From positions 1 through 64,000 of the forward strand of contig CAVYON010000001.1 in assembly GCA_963770035.1 (NCBI GenBank): a stretch of 64,000 bases of DNA, read 5' to 3'. How positions within the stretch are numbered: position 1 is the stretch's first letter; every line of letters starts with the position of its first letter. The DNA comes from Roseiarcus sp963770035. Its GTDB lineage: Bacteria; Pseudomonadota; Alphaproteobacteria; Rhizobiales; Beijerinckiaceae. Made by a program: the position numbers and the translations under genes. The notes under the pieces are model-generated. The model was not told the origin of the DNA. It saw only the letters and a program-made list of their open reading frames with translations, and made no database searches. This document shows, piece by piece, positions 8,196 through 15,937 of this stretch.

Positions 8196-8675
8196 GTGCG
8201 CGTGTGCGCCGACGAAGCTTACGGCGAAGCCCGGCGTCGGGAACGTGAGGCCAAGGACAAAGAGGAGTCGAAAACGTGGTCCCGCGTGGCGATGGCGATA
8301 GCGCGGAAGACGTCCAAGCGCATCGGCTTAGACACGCCTACCCGGATGGAGGCAGACGCCAACATGACGCCCTCCCCTGAGATGTGTGCTTCAACTCCGC
8401 AGGCGCCAGTTCGAGAGATCGACCCGTTGGAGGAACTGGTTAGATTGACCTCTGAAGGCGCTCCACCGAGCTTCCGCATTCAGTTTGTTGCCGCAGCGCG
8501 CAATCGACAGCCAACGATCCTCGAGGAAGTCGAGGTGTGGACCTCAGTCGTTTCGACCGCCATGCGTAAAGCGGCCCACATTCCCTGGCCACCGCGAGCG
8601 ATCGGATTTCGGCTTGTCGATCGCGATGGGCGCGAAGTCTTGTGGGGACACAAAGATAGTGACCGGCACCGATGA
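8196..8675 (+). CDS. Hypothetical accessory protein, N-terminus uncertain
   Basis: The frame from GTG 8196 gives 159 residues. The same frame is open upstream and already protein-like (GGNFEWSRCWLGAADAEADE), so the N-terminus is probably missing or broken. The first half is Arg/Glu/Lys-rich and helical; the second half contains LEELVRLTSEGAPPSFRIQF and a closing IGFRLVDRDGREVLWGHK. No known family is recognised. A TAAYTGCA repeat follows 40 bp after the stop. Confidence 0.4.
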   Translation: MRVCADEAYGEARRREREAKDKEESKTWSRVAMAIARKTSKRIGLDTPTRMEADANMTPSPEMCASTPQAPVREIDPLEELVRLTSEGAPPSFRIQFVAAARNRQPTILEEVEVWTSVVSTAMRKAAHIPWPPRAIGFRLVDRDGREVLWGHKDSDRHR

Positions 8676-8718
8676 GAGTTGGACGGGAGGCGCTGATCGG
8701 TTCCAGACGACGATCTCG

Positions 8719-8735
8719 TGAAGGTAACTGCAGCG
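8719..8735 (+). repeat. TAAYTGCA-core repeat, copy 3 (TGAAGGTAACTGCAGCG)
   Basis: Matches the 5511 site at 15 of 17 positions, here about 200 bp before the ClpP-fold protein gene. The rest of 8676-8922 shows no gene. Confidence 0.5.
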
Positions 8736-8922
8736 AACCACTGACCCCGTGGCTCACGCCGTCGGTGACCCGCGTGGAATCGATCTGGTTCAGGACGCCC
8801 CTCGGGTTCTCCTTGGTAGCCGCAATCAATGCCCGAAAGGTGAGATAGGTTGACAGCGTCCACTCGCGAGAGAATTATGGCGGAGGGGACGAACTCAGCA
8901 GGCTCGGGCAGTGGGCCAGACG

Positions 8923-10146
8923 ATGAAAGCCAGTTGCCGGGTGGCGCCGCTGCTCTTGATGGCGCTTCTCGCCGATCCCTGTGACGGTGCCTCGATCGAA
9001 GTATCTCCTTTCGATGGCGGCGAGCGCGGTCTTGTAATTGTTACCGGTCCTTTTGAACTCAGCGACATCGAGCAGTTCAAAGCAAAGACCCTTCAGCTGT
9101 CCAAGGCTATTGTCGCGTTCTCGAGCGGAGGTGGAAATCTCGTAGCCGGGATAGAGATCGGCAGAATGATAAGAATGAAGGGATACATTTCCCTTGTACC
9201 CGACGGCGCTAGCTGTGCATCGGCCTGCGCCCTGGCGTGGCTTGGTGGAACAGTAAGGATGATGGGGCCGACTGGTCAAGTTGGCTTCCACGCGGCCTAC
9301 AATCTCGAAAATGGAACCCCCGTGCCGACAAGCGGCGGGAATGCATTAGTCGGGGCGTATCTCAATCAGATCGGTTTGCCCGATCGAGCGGTGTTGTACA
9401 TTACCAGCACCGCTCCGCAGGAGATCACTTGGCTTAAGCTCCAGGACGCCGAGAGCCTCGGTATTGACGTGGCGCCCTTTACTCCTGAAACAAAATCCGA
9501 AAACCCAGCTCCCGTCGTGCCCCCTGTCGAAGCGCCAGTCGCCGCCGTTCCACCCGCCAAGGCTCCTATTCCGCCCCCGGTCACCGCCCCAACAATCTCG
9601 CCGCCGGCGATCGCGGCTACGCCCCCTGCCGCAACTGCTGCAAACCTTCTCGAAATGCAGGCAGCGGCGATGGTTCAAGACCGGCTGAGGGACCTCGGTT
9701 ATTTCGATGGGATCGCGGACGGCATCTGGGGGCCATACTCGCGAGCTGCGTTAAAACAGTTCAGGCGAACGCAAGGGCTTGGAGGGGATGACCGTTGGGA
9801 CGCGGCTACGCAACAGGCCCTGATGTCCGACCAGGCATTGCGCGCGGGGACCGGGTCGCTCGTGCCAGAAGTTGAAAACGAAGTGAGGTTCGCTCCGCCG
9901 CATGGAGCCCTACGGAACCCGCTCAATCGGAATGACGCAATCTGGGCGCAAGACCGCCTTCGCGACCTAGGTTACTACACCGGCAACGGAGATGGAATTT
10001 GGGGCCTCAACTCGAGAAATGCGTTGCAGCGTTTTGAGACCCAGACTGGCCTGCCCCTTGACGAAACGTGGAATGCTACGGTTGAGCACCAACTTCGATC
10101 GGCAAAACCAAATCCAGCTCCCCTTCACCACGGGCGTCAATCCTAG
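8923..10146 (+). CDS. Periplasmic ClpP-fold protease-like protein with two peptidoglycan-binding domains
   Basis: ATG 8923 gives a 407-residue protein with an N-terminal signal peptide. Residues about 25-180 have the crotonase/ClpP-like fold of the COG3904-type periplasmic proteins: AFSSGGGNLVAGIEIGRMI, then PDGASCASACALAWLGG with the likely nucleophilic Ser, and GQVGFHAAY with the His. A Pro/Ala-rich linker (about 185-240) leads to two peptidoglycan-binding-1 repeats, each carrying VQDRLRDLGYFDGIADGIWG or a close copy. The combination suggests an envelope protein anchored to the cell wall. Location in mobile DNA beside an RT gene is unusual. The substrate is unknown. Confidence 0.75.
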   Translation: MKASCRVAPLLLMALLADPCDGASIEVSPFDGGERGLVIVTGPFELSDIEQFKAKTLQLSKAIVAFSSGGGNLVAGIEIGRMIRMKGYISLVPDGASCASACALAWLGGTVRMMGPTGQVGFHAAYNLENGTPVPTSGGNALVGAYLNQIGLPDRAVLYITSTAPQEITWLKLQDAESLGIDVAPFTPETKSENPAPVVPPVEAPVAAVPPAKAPIPPPVTAPTISPPAIAATPPAATAANLLEMQAAAMVQDRLRDLGYFDGIADGIWGPYSRAALKQFRRTQGLGGDDRWDAATQQALMSDQALRAGTGSLVPEVENEVRFAPPHGALRNPLNRNDAIWAQDRLRDLGYYTGNGDGIWGLNSRNALQRFETQTGLPLDETWNATVEHQLRSAKPNPAPLHHGRQS

Positions 10147-10197
10147 ATTTATAGCGTCTCTGATCGCAGACCCCATCAAATCCGAATTTGCGCGCGG

Positions 10198-10211
10198 TGC
10201 AATTAGCTGCA
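10198..10211. repeat. Palindromic repeat TGCAATTAGCTGCA
   Basis: Fourteen-base near-palindrome, 51 bp after the stop of the preceding gene. The same motif recurs at 10381 and, inverted, at 11039. Confidence 0.55.
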
Positions 10212-10288
10212 TCGCAACCGTTCTCAACGATAGCCGTGTCCCTGCCTACCCGCCCATTCCTGCCCTCGGCCTGGAACTGGCGCCTCAG

Positions 10289-10361
10289 CGACCTTTTTGG
10301 TCGTGTCCCCCAAAGTGGGGCGGGGACAAATCAGGGACACTCCCGGGACAAGCTGGAGACA
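10289..10361 (+). repeat. Hairpins followed by four 11-bp-period GGGACA repeats
   Basis: A perfect hairpin CGACC-TTTTT-GGTCG (10289-10303) runs into a second stem TGTCCCC/GGGGACA (10304-10328). Copies of GGGACA then start at 10323, 10334 and 10345, with GAGACA at 10356, exactly 11 bp apart, so all face the same side of the helix. Such phasing is seen in iterons and multi-site operators. The surrounding 10150-10800 has no supported gene. Confidence 0.5.
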
Positions 10362-10380
10362 AAACCAAGTCTGACCGCGA

Positions 10381-10394
10381 TGCAGTTAGCTGCA
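10381..10394. repeat. Palindromic repeat TGCAGTTAGCTGCA
   Basis: Near-palindromic 14-mer, 20 bp after the phased GGGACA repeats. Its exact reverse complement occurs at 11039. Confidence 0.55.
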
Positions 10395-10809
10395 TCTGAG
10401 CCGTGGTCGTTGCGCCTCAGGACATGAACCCGCTGCCGAGAACGGATCGCGATGCGTTCGACGTACATTTCTCCTCCTCCAGATCGGCCAACCTCGAGGG
10501 ATGGTCAGTAGGATTTGGCCCGCGCGCGGCGTTGTGCCCATCAGGTCCAATGTTGATTGTCGCGGCGTCGGCAATCGAAGAGGGCCTCATGCACCCAACC
10601 CGCCAAGGGACTCCATCGCCCATAGCTTCAACTACCGCCGCCGGCTCAACGAACGGGAGGCCGAAGCAGCTCGCCTGGCCATTTTCTAATCTAGCGCACC
10701 ACAGACCGGGACACGGATCGTGTGTCGGGATTTTGTACCGGTAATCTATTGTCTGCTACCAGAATATCACTATATTCGTTTCAGTTCCTTTTTTGTGCCG
10801 GGGGGTGCG

Positions 10810-11028
10810 ATGACTGAGCAATCGAAACTGCGTGCGCCCGAGGCGGCAAGATACCTGCGCATAGCGGTGTCGACGTTGGCCAAGCTCCGCTGCTACGGCG
10901 GCGGCCCCCGCTTCGCCAAGGCGGGCCCGCGACTTGTGATTTATGATCGGGCGGACTTGGATGCGTGGCTCGCCAGTCGACTTTGTAACTCGACATCCGA
11001 ATACGAAGCCAATGGGCGGAGCCGCTGA
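10810..11028 (+). CDS. AlpA/excisionase-like helix-turn-helix protein
   Basis: ATG 10810 is preceded by a purine-rich GGGGGTGCG. The 72-residue product has the MerR/excisionase layout: RAPEAARYLRIAVSTLAKLR is the helix-turn-helix, GGGPRFAKAGPRLVIYDRAD the wing, and LDAWLASR the last helix. Proteins of this type activate or excise integrative elements and regulate their integrases. It sits 38 bp before the RT gene with a palindromic site between, so it may control the RT module. The direct partner, an integrase, is not in the window. Confidence 0.7.
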   Translation: MTEQSKLRAPEAARYLRIAVSTLAKLRCYGGGPRFAKAGPRLVIYDRADLDAWLASRLCNSTSEYEANGRSR

Positions 11029-11038
11029 GCGAATCTCG

Positions 11039-11052
11039 TGCAGCTAACTGCA
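11039..11052. repeat. Palindromic repeat TGCAGCTAACTGCA
   Basis: Exact reverse complement of the 10381 site, placed 15 bp before the RT start. This is an operator-like position. Confidence 0.55.
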
Positions 11053-11066
11053 TTGCGAATGTCCTG

Positions 11067-12589
11067 ATGACCATAACGACAAAGAGCCCCTCCCCGCTTC
11101 CGAGTGCGAATGACCTGGGCCAACACGGGGCGAGCGTTGGCGCGAACTCGCCCGTCAGCGGTGCGACGATCGAGACGGCTCTCTCTGCCATATCCGTCGA
11201 TATTGGCTCCGCCGTCGAATGGCTTCGCAAAGACGCGGCCGAAAAAAGCAACCCGCTCAGCAAGACTGCTCTCGCGAAGTTGGTCACGGGGCGGGCAACC
11301 TATCTGGCCAATCTGAAGAAGGTCGCCCTGGCGAACGCCCAGGGCCAGAAGAAGCAGTTCGAGGTCGCGAAGCACCTCCTGTTCTACTCGCCCCAGGCGC
11401 GCCTGTATGCGGTCCTGCGCGCCTTGCACAAGCGCGGGAAAATGGTCACGCTGGCCGAACTCCACGCGCGAGCGAACGAATTGAGCGTCTGGAAGCCCCT
11501 CGAAGAGGCCGTGGTCGTTCGTTGGATTCCAAAGGCGGGGAAGAAAATCCGGGCTATCGCCCGATCGTCGTTTCCGGGATCATGAGGACCGCCCAGGCCC
11601 TCATGTTGCGGGATGCGCTGTCGATGATAGGCATCGACGGTGAAGTTGATTGCACCAAGAAAGGAGGAGGAGGCGAGAAGGCCCTGATCAGGGCCGTCTG
11701 CAAAGACATCGAAAACGAATACCATTGGTGGTGGACCCCGGACATCAAGGACTGTTTCGGGTCCATTTCGCCACGCCACTTCGCATGGCTCCCGATCGAC
11801 CGGAGATTGATCAGGAATATCGCCTATTTGCCGAAGTGCGCGAAGATCGTGGTCACCGACCATGGGGACACTGAAGCGATCCTTCAGCACCTCCATGGGA
11901 AGTATCATGATCTCAGTGAGGATGAGACCATATCCCTACAAGCTCTCACTGTTCAAATTGTTCGGCGGGGCCTGCTCCAGGGCTCTGTTTTGTCGCCGCT
12001 GCTTGCGCGCGCCGAAATCACCCACGAACTGACCGCTGCGCTCTCTGGTATGAAGCCCAAGCGGTATCAGTACGTGGATGATTTGTCTATCGGCGCCAAA
12101 ACGAAAGGAGAATGCAAAGCGGCCAAACAAGTGGTGACAGATTATCTGTTATCGCTCCCCGCCGGTCCAATTGAACTTCATGACGTCCCCATCACGAACG
12201 CGATGAATCAGCGCCTCGTTGTCCTCGGATACTCGCTGGAAGCGGGCAACGGGTACGGCGACAACTATGTGCACGTGAAGCCGTGGATCAAGCGGACTGA
12301 GAAATTCAAACAAAACCTGCTGAAACGGCTCCAGGCGGCCCCAGAAGGCGCGGACTTCGCAGACCTCGTTCAGATTGCTGAGAAGTATCGCCGTCAATGG
12401 GCTGGGTCCCAAGGCGCCTGGACGACAGTGCCGGAACTGAGCGAAGAGGTCTCCCGTGGTATCACAGTGTCATACGTGCAGGATTTTTATTACGGACTTA
12501 AAATGGGCATCTGGAAACTCAATAAGCCCAAGTACAAGAGCGTTACGCTGCTCCACAACGGGTGTATGGAAATTGAACCCAATTCGTAA
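11067..12589 (+). CDS. Reverse transcriptase (RNA-directed DNA polymerase), interrupted by one frame change
   Basis: An N-terminal part from ATG 11067 ends VVVRWIPKAGKK. The RT core continues in the -1 frame from PGYRPIVVSGIMRTAQALML. The join lies at an A-run (11544-11547); one added A would restore a 507-residue protein. Core motifs are intact: motif A TPDIKDCFGSI (from 11735), motif B GLLQGSVLSPLLA (from 11969) and motif C YQYVDDLSIG (YVDD at 12071), then LGYSLEAG. No maturase X domain, HNH nuclease or primase fusion is visible, so it is not a typical group II IEP. It could be a retron-like, Abi-like or unclassified RT. AlpA-like and DUF3102-like genes lie upstream. The slip site is not a classic heptamer, so an indel is likelier than programmed shifting. 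Confidence 0.75.
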
Positions 12590-13339
12590 CCCGGACTGGG
12601 GTGAGCGCAACTCGCGGTGACGCGGCGATCGGTGATCGCGCCCGAACCCGATGCCGATGACGGGCGGATCATTAGCCTTGATGCCCAGCATCAAAGGCTT
12701 CGTCGACAACATCTGCCGGGTGCGCCTCGACGCACGGCTGATGAGTTCGCGGAACGCCTTTAATTCCTTGAACAGGTCGAGGGCATGTCCAATGCCGCTA
12801 CCGGCGATCGCCACTCTGCGCTGAGGTCCGTGTGGCGATTTAAGGTGTCGATCGTGATTCCCCCGCCTACGAAGATCATCGATGACCGACTGTGCGGCCT
12901 TCATGAGCTTCAGGTCGTCGGATGGCGCCCGGCCCGCTGGTTTCTGGTCCACGCGCGTACGGACTGCGGGGGCCTTGACGCCGGTCCGTTCCCAGACCGC
13001 ACCTGATCGGGACGTGGGGCGCGCAAATCATGTCGACGACAACGCTCTGCCCACCTGGCGGCGGCCATCGAACGGTCCTTGACCGTGGCAAGGCTCGGCC
13101 GCCGATCAACTCGGACAGCTCTGCAGTTGCCGGCAGTTGTCTGCTCCTGACTCGCAATACCTATCTTTGCAGAGTGACCGTTTGACCCCCGAATGATTGC
13201 ATCGCGACTGCACTATAACTGCAACATCTGGTTTGGAAAACTGAGCTAACCCGTTGATATAACTAATGCTAAAAAGCCCGGTTTGAAAAACATATCACAA
13301 TGAAATCAATGTTTCAGTTCGAACTCTGACTCCGTCAAT
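12590..13339. other. Stretch without a confident gene
   Basis: Several overlapping frames exist on both strands. One minus-strand frame (12470-12952) contains DDLKLMKAAQSVIDDLRRRG and looks partly protein-like, but it runs antisense into the RT gene and loses sense after about 60 residues. A weak TAACTGCA-type site occurs at about 13216. I see no RNA gene or clear terminator here. Confidence 0.4.
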
Positions 13340-13367
13340 CTTGGTTCGAATCCAGGTCCCCCAGCCA
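13340..13367 (+). other. tRNA 3'-end fragment (possible attachment site)
   Basis: CTTGG-TTCGAAT-CCAGG forms a five-base-pair T-arm with the invariant TTCGAAT loop, followed by TCCCCCA, a discriminator G and CCA. No matching 5' acceptor (TGGGGGA) or D-arm precedes it, so it is only the 3' part of a tRNA. Integrases commonly recombine in this segment and leave such a copy at one end of an island. Confidence 0.5.
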
Positions 13368-13510
13368 GCCATTGTGATAAGCCAGAAAATCCAACGAAAT
13401 CAGAGGTATTTGGACCCTCAGCAGGAGCGGCTGTACACCACGCTCCACACCAATCGGTACACCATCCTCGGCGTCGGCAGGGCTTAACGTGAAGGACCGC
13501 GACAGCCTTG

Positions 13511-13882
13511 TCATCTGTGTTCATCCAAAAGGCCCAGAAAACCGTTCCGGCAGACGCCTTGACTGGGATGACGACGGCAATAGGTCGCGTCAAAGCCCAC
13601 GCTAGACCCAAAACCGACGATCTCCGGCTGGGGTTTTCCAAGGCAATTGTCGAACAACCGCCGGGCCGCAATCGCCCGGTCGGACCAGCCACTGTCAAGA
13701 ATGCCCCACAACCCCGCGATATCGTCGTCTTTGGCCTGCTGTTCGGCCCAAGACCAGCAAGCCTCGTCCGTTCGTCTGGGCGGCATCTCGCCGAGCAGTG
13801 GCATTGTCGCCCAAGCGGGGGCCGTCAGGACCGCCGCGCTGGCGGCCAAAACCAGCTTTTGCATTGTGGTTCTCGTTGTCAT
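13511..13882 (-). CDS. Small secreted protein, unknown function
   Basis: ATG 13882 starts a 123-residue product with a signal peptide (KLVLAASAAVLTAPAWA). The mature part contains four Cys: EACWSWAEQQ, LFDNCLGKPQ, DATYCRRHPSQ and QGVCRNGF. They suggest two disulfides in the periplasm. I do not recognise the family. It is next to a zinc-ribbon-like fragment. Confidence 0.6.
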   Translation of the reverse strand: MTTRTTMQKLVLAASAAVLTAPAWATMPLLGEMPPRRTDEACWSWAEQQAKDDDIAGLWGILDSGWSDRAIAARRLFDNCLGKPQPEIVGFGSSVGFDATYCRRHPSQGVCRNGFLGLLDEHR

Positions 13883-13928
13883 TCCCACACTCTTGCCCTT
13901 TGTTCGACGCGCCACAGCCCCGCTGCCG

Positions 13929-14100
13929 TCAGCGCGCCAAGTCGGTGAACCTCGCCCCACAAGGCCGGCTGAAATCCGCCTTCCGCTCGCATGACGCCAG
14001 CGCCAAGAGCAAATCGGGCAGCGCAATGTCGGCACCGAAGCGGACAATCAGGCGGTCACTGCGCGGGCTGGGCGGCTCGAGAAGCTCGACTTCGGTCGGC
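13929..14100 (-). pseudogene. C-terminal part of small CxxC zinc-ribbon protein
   Basis: The minus frame reads SDRLIVRFGADIALPDLLLA then LASCERKADFSRPCGARFTD before TGA at 13929-13931. This is the second half of the same Cys-motif family as the 2960-3174 fragment. The first CxxC half is not readable in this frame and no start codon is available. Function unknown. Confidence 0.4.
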
Positions 14101-14161
14101 TGCGCAACGAGTGAACAGGGCGTACCACGGGCGCGCGCTGTGTGCAGCCTGGCGGCCCGAT

Positions 14162-14374
14162 CTAAACCGGGCGGTCAACCGCCTGTTCCTTCTGAAGCGC
14201 CTTCTTTTTTTCTCGGTGGTTTTGCCAAGCCCAATAGGCAAATAGCCAAAGAAATGGGTTGACTAGGAATGCAGCCAGGGCAAGCACACCCCGGATCGTG
14301 GAGACAATCGGCCCATAAGGTTTTCGTGGCCGGTAATGGAGATTGTTGTGAAACCCGTGTCCAGCGTGGCCCAT
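14162..14374 (-). CDS. Small single-pass membrane protein
   Basis: The 70-residue product has a His/Arg/Tyr-rich N-terminus (MGHAGHGFHNNLHYRPRKPY), one hydrophobic segment of about 22 residues (IRGVLALAAFLVNPFLWLFA) and a Lys/Glu-rich tail. Composition and codon use look genuine. A role cannot be assigned. It lies about 110 bp from the apparent 5' end of the group II intron. Confidence 0.5.
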   Translation of the reverse strand: MGHAGHGFHNNLHYRPRKPYGPIVSTIRGVLALAAFLVNPFLWLFAYWAWQNHREKKKALQKEQAVDRPV

Positions 14375-14487
14375 TTCGGCCCTCCATAAGCGACCCGCCG
14401 GGACTCAGTTGTCCAATCCAACCGACGCTTGTCCAACCCAGGCTCCTCGCAGTTAGTGTCAACGACGTAAAGTTGCGGTCGTCACTT

Positions 14488-15080
14488 GTGCGCGTCTAGT
14501 CGCGGTTCTCCGGTATGGTGACTCCGCCGAAGCCCACTATGGGCCAAGTCCGTGGCCCCTGTAGGTCAGGAGCCTCCAACAGGAAAGGCCGTCTACGGAG
14601 GCCCCCAGAGTCATGCTACGGGGCGACAGGGAAGCCCCAATCGTCCAACTCGGTGTGCTTTAGGCCAGCGAGAAGGGACGCTCTGCTGGACGGCGGTGGG
14701 ACCTTGTTCCCTTCGCTGGACGCTGCGCTGGGCGCTGCGCTGGCCGTTCCACCGGCCGCTGTGTTAGCGGTCGCTCCGCTGGCCGCTCTCGTGGCTGCCC
14801 TCATGGCACTCCGCTGGGCCGCCACCGCCTCCCGATAGACAGCCCTTCGGGGGGCGGAAAGGATGAGCGCTCGGACGCATCCGAGCGGCGAAGCTTTCTG
14901 CTGCACAAAGCGAAGCGCAAGAAGACGAGCGGTCCCAACGCCAGCGTGGCTCAACCCACCGCAGGTTTCGGCCCAGCTCGTGCTGGAGCTCTGAGATATC
15001 GATCCAAAGAGCCGGATGCGAGGCCCGCATGTCCGGTTCTGTGAGAGGCGCGAAGGAGCAATCCTTCGTGCCTACTCGAC
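14488..15080 (+). ncRNA. Group II intron ribozyme lacking its maturase ORF
   Basis: Domain V is recognisable at 15009-15040: GAGCCGGATGCG pairs with CGCATGTCCGGTTCT, with the AGC catalytic triad in the lower stem. Domain VI follows (15044-15077, stem GGCGCGAAGGA/TCCTTCGTGCC) with an unpaired A in CCTACTCGAC, and the intron would end in the required AY at 15080. GTGCG at 14488 fits the group II 5' consensus. The following GTGACTCCGCCGAAGCCC and GGAGCCTCCAACAGGAAAGG resemble domain I of RmInt1-like bacterial introns. The total of 593 bp leaves no room for an intron-encoded protein. The 3' end is firm; the 5' end is inferred. Confidence 0.65.
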
Positions 15081-15109
15081 GGTCCAACCCCTATGCGGCG
15101 GCGGAAATT

Positions 15110-15937
15110 TCATGCGGCGGCCGCGATGGGCTGCGGGGTGAAGTAGGCCTCGTCCGGCGTCTTCCGGTCAAGGCTCGAATGGGGGCGTTGACGATTGAAG
15201 AAGTCGAGATATCGCCCGAGCGAAGCGCGCGCTTCGGCGACGGTGTCGTAGGCCTTGAGGTAGACCTCCTCGTACTGCACCGATCGCCAGAGCCGCTCGA
15301 CGAACACGTTGTCGCGCCAGGCGCCCCTGCCGTCCATGCTGATGGCGATGCCGTTCTTTTCCAGGACGCCGGTGAACGCCTCGCTGGTGAACTGGCTGCC
15401 CTGGTCGCTGTTGAAAATCTCGGGTCTGCCGTGCTTGCCGATCGCCTCCTCGAGCGCCTCGACGCAGAAGCCGGCCTCCATCGTGATCGACACCCGGTGC
15501 GAAAGCACGCGCCGGCTGAACCAGTCGACGACGGCGACGAGATAGACGAAGCCACGCGCCATCGGGATGTAGGTGATGTCCGTCGCCCAGACCTGGTTCG
15601 GCCGCTCGACCGTCACGCCGCGCAGCCGATACGGGTAGATCCTGTGGCCGGGCGCGGGTTTGCTGGTGTTCGGACGGCGATAGATCGCCTCAATTCCCAT
15701 GCGCTTCATCAGGGTCGCGACATGCTGGCGGCCGACCGCCATGCCCTCGCGGCCGAGAAAGTCGCGCAGCATCCGGGCGCCCGCGAACGGACGCTCCAGA
15801 TGCAGCTCGTCGATCCGCCGCATGAGGCGCAGGTCTTCGGGCGAGACCGGACGCGGCTTGTAATAGACCGCGCCCCGGCTGATGTTCAAAACCTTCGCCT
15901 GGCGGGTAATCGGGAGATCGTGCGATCTATCGATCAT
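15110..15937 (-). CDS. IS3-family transposase OrfB
   Basis: OrfB carries the rve integrase core: WATDITYIPMARGFVYLVAV, FNSDQGSQFTSEAF and the final Glu in VERLWRSVQYEEVYLKAYD, completing DDE. It ends PHSSLDRKTPDEAYF. The frame continues upstream to overlap OrfA. A run of six A on the plus strand (15980-15985, T6 on the coding strand) allows the -1 shift that joins OrfA and OrfB in this family. The protein would cut and join donor DNA through a copy-out circle. Confidence 0.85.
   Translation of the reverse strand: MIDRSHDLPITRQAKVLNISRGAVYYKPRPVSPEDLRLMRRIDELHLERPFAGARMLRDFLGREGMAVGRQHVATLMKRMGIEAIYRRPNTSKPAPGHRIYPYRLRGVTVERPNQVWATDITYIPMARGFVYLVAVVDWFSRRVLSHRVSITMEAGFCVEALEEAIGKHGRPEIFNSDQGSQFTSEAFTGVLEKNGIAISMDGRGAWRDNVFVERLWRSVQYEEVYLKAYDTVAEARASLGRYLDFFNRQRPHSSLDRKTPDEAYFTPQPIAAAA

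Noticed and set aside
10322..10361. CRISPR-like repeats
   Set aside because: The period is 11 bp with 5-bp spacers, far too short for CRISPR.
10150..10800. Retron msr/msd upstream of the RT
   Set aside because: Hairpins and repeats exist, but no inverted a1/a2 arms with a priming G and a long msd stem were evident by eye. Kept only as something to test.
11541..11550. Programmed -1 frameshift in the RT gene
   Set aside because: The zero-frame codons AAG AAA ATC do not form a standard slippery heptamer, and re-pairing after a slip would mismatch at the first codon base. An indel is the simpler explanation.
13340..13367. Complete tRNA gene
   Set aside because: No 5' acceptor strand, D-arm or anticodon arm matches upstream; only the 3' end is present.
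14515..14838. Ala/Leu-rich plus-strand frame inside the intron
   Set aside because: It lies within the group II intron region and reflects repeated CTGGACGCTGCGCTG-like sequence in domain IV, not a maturase.
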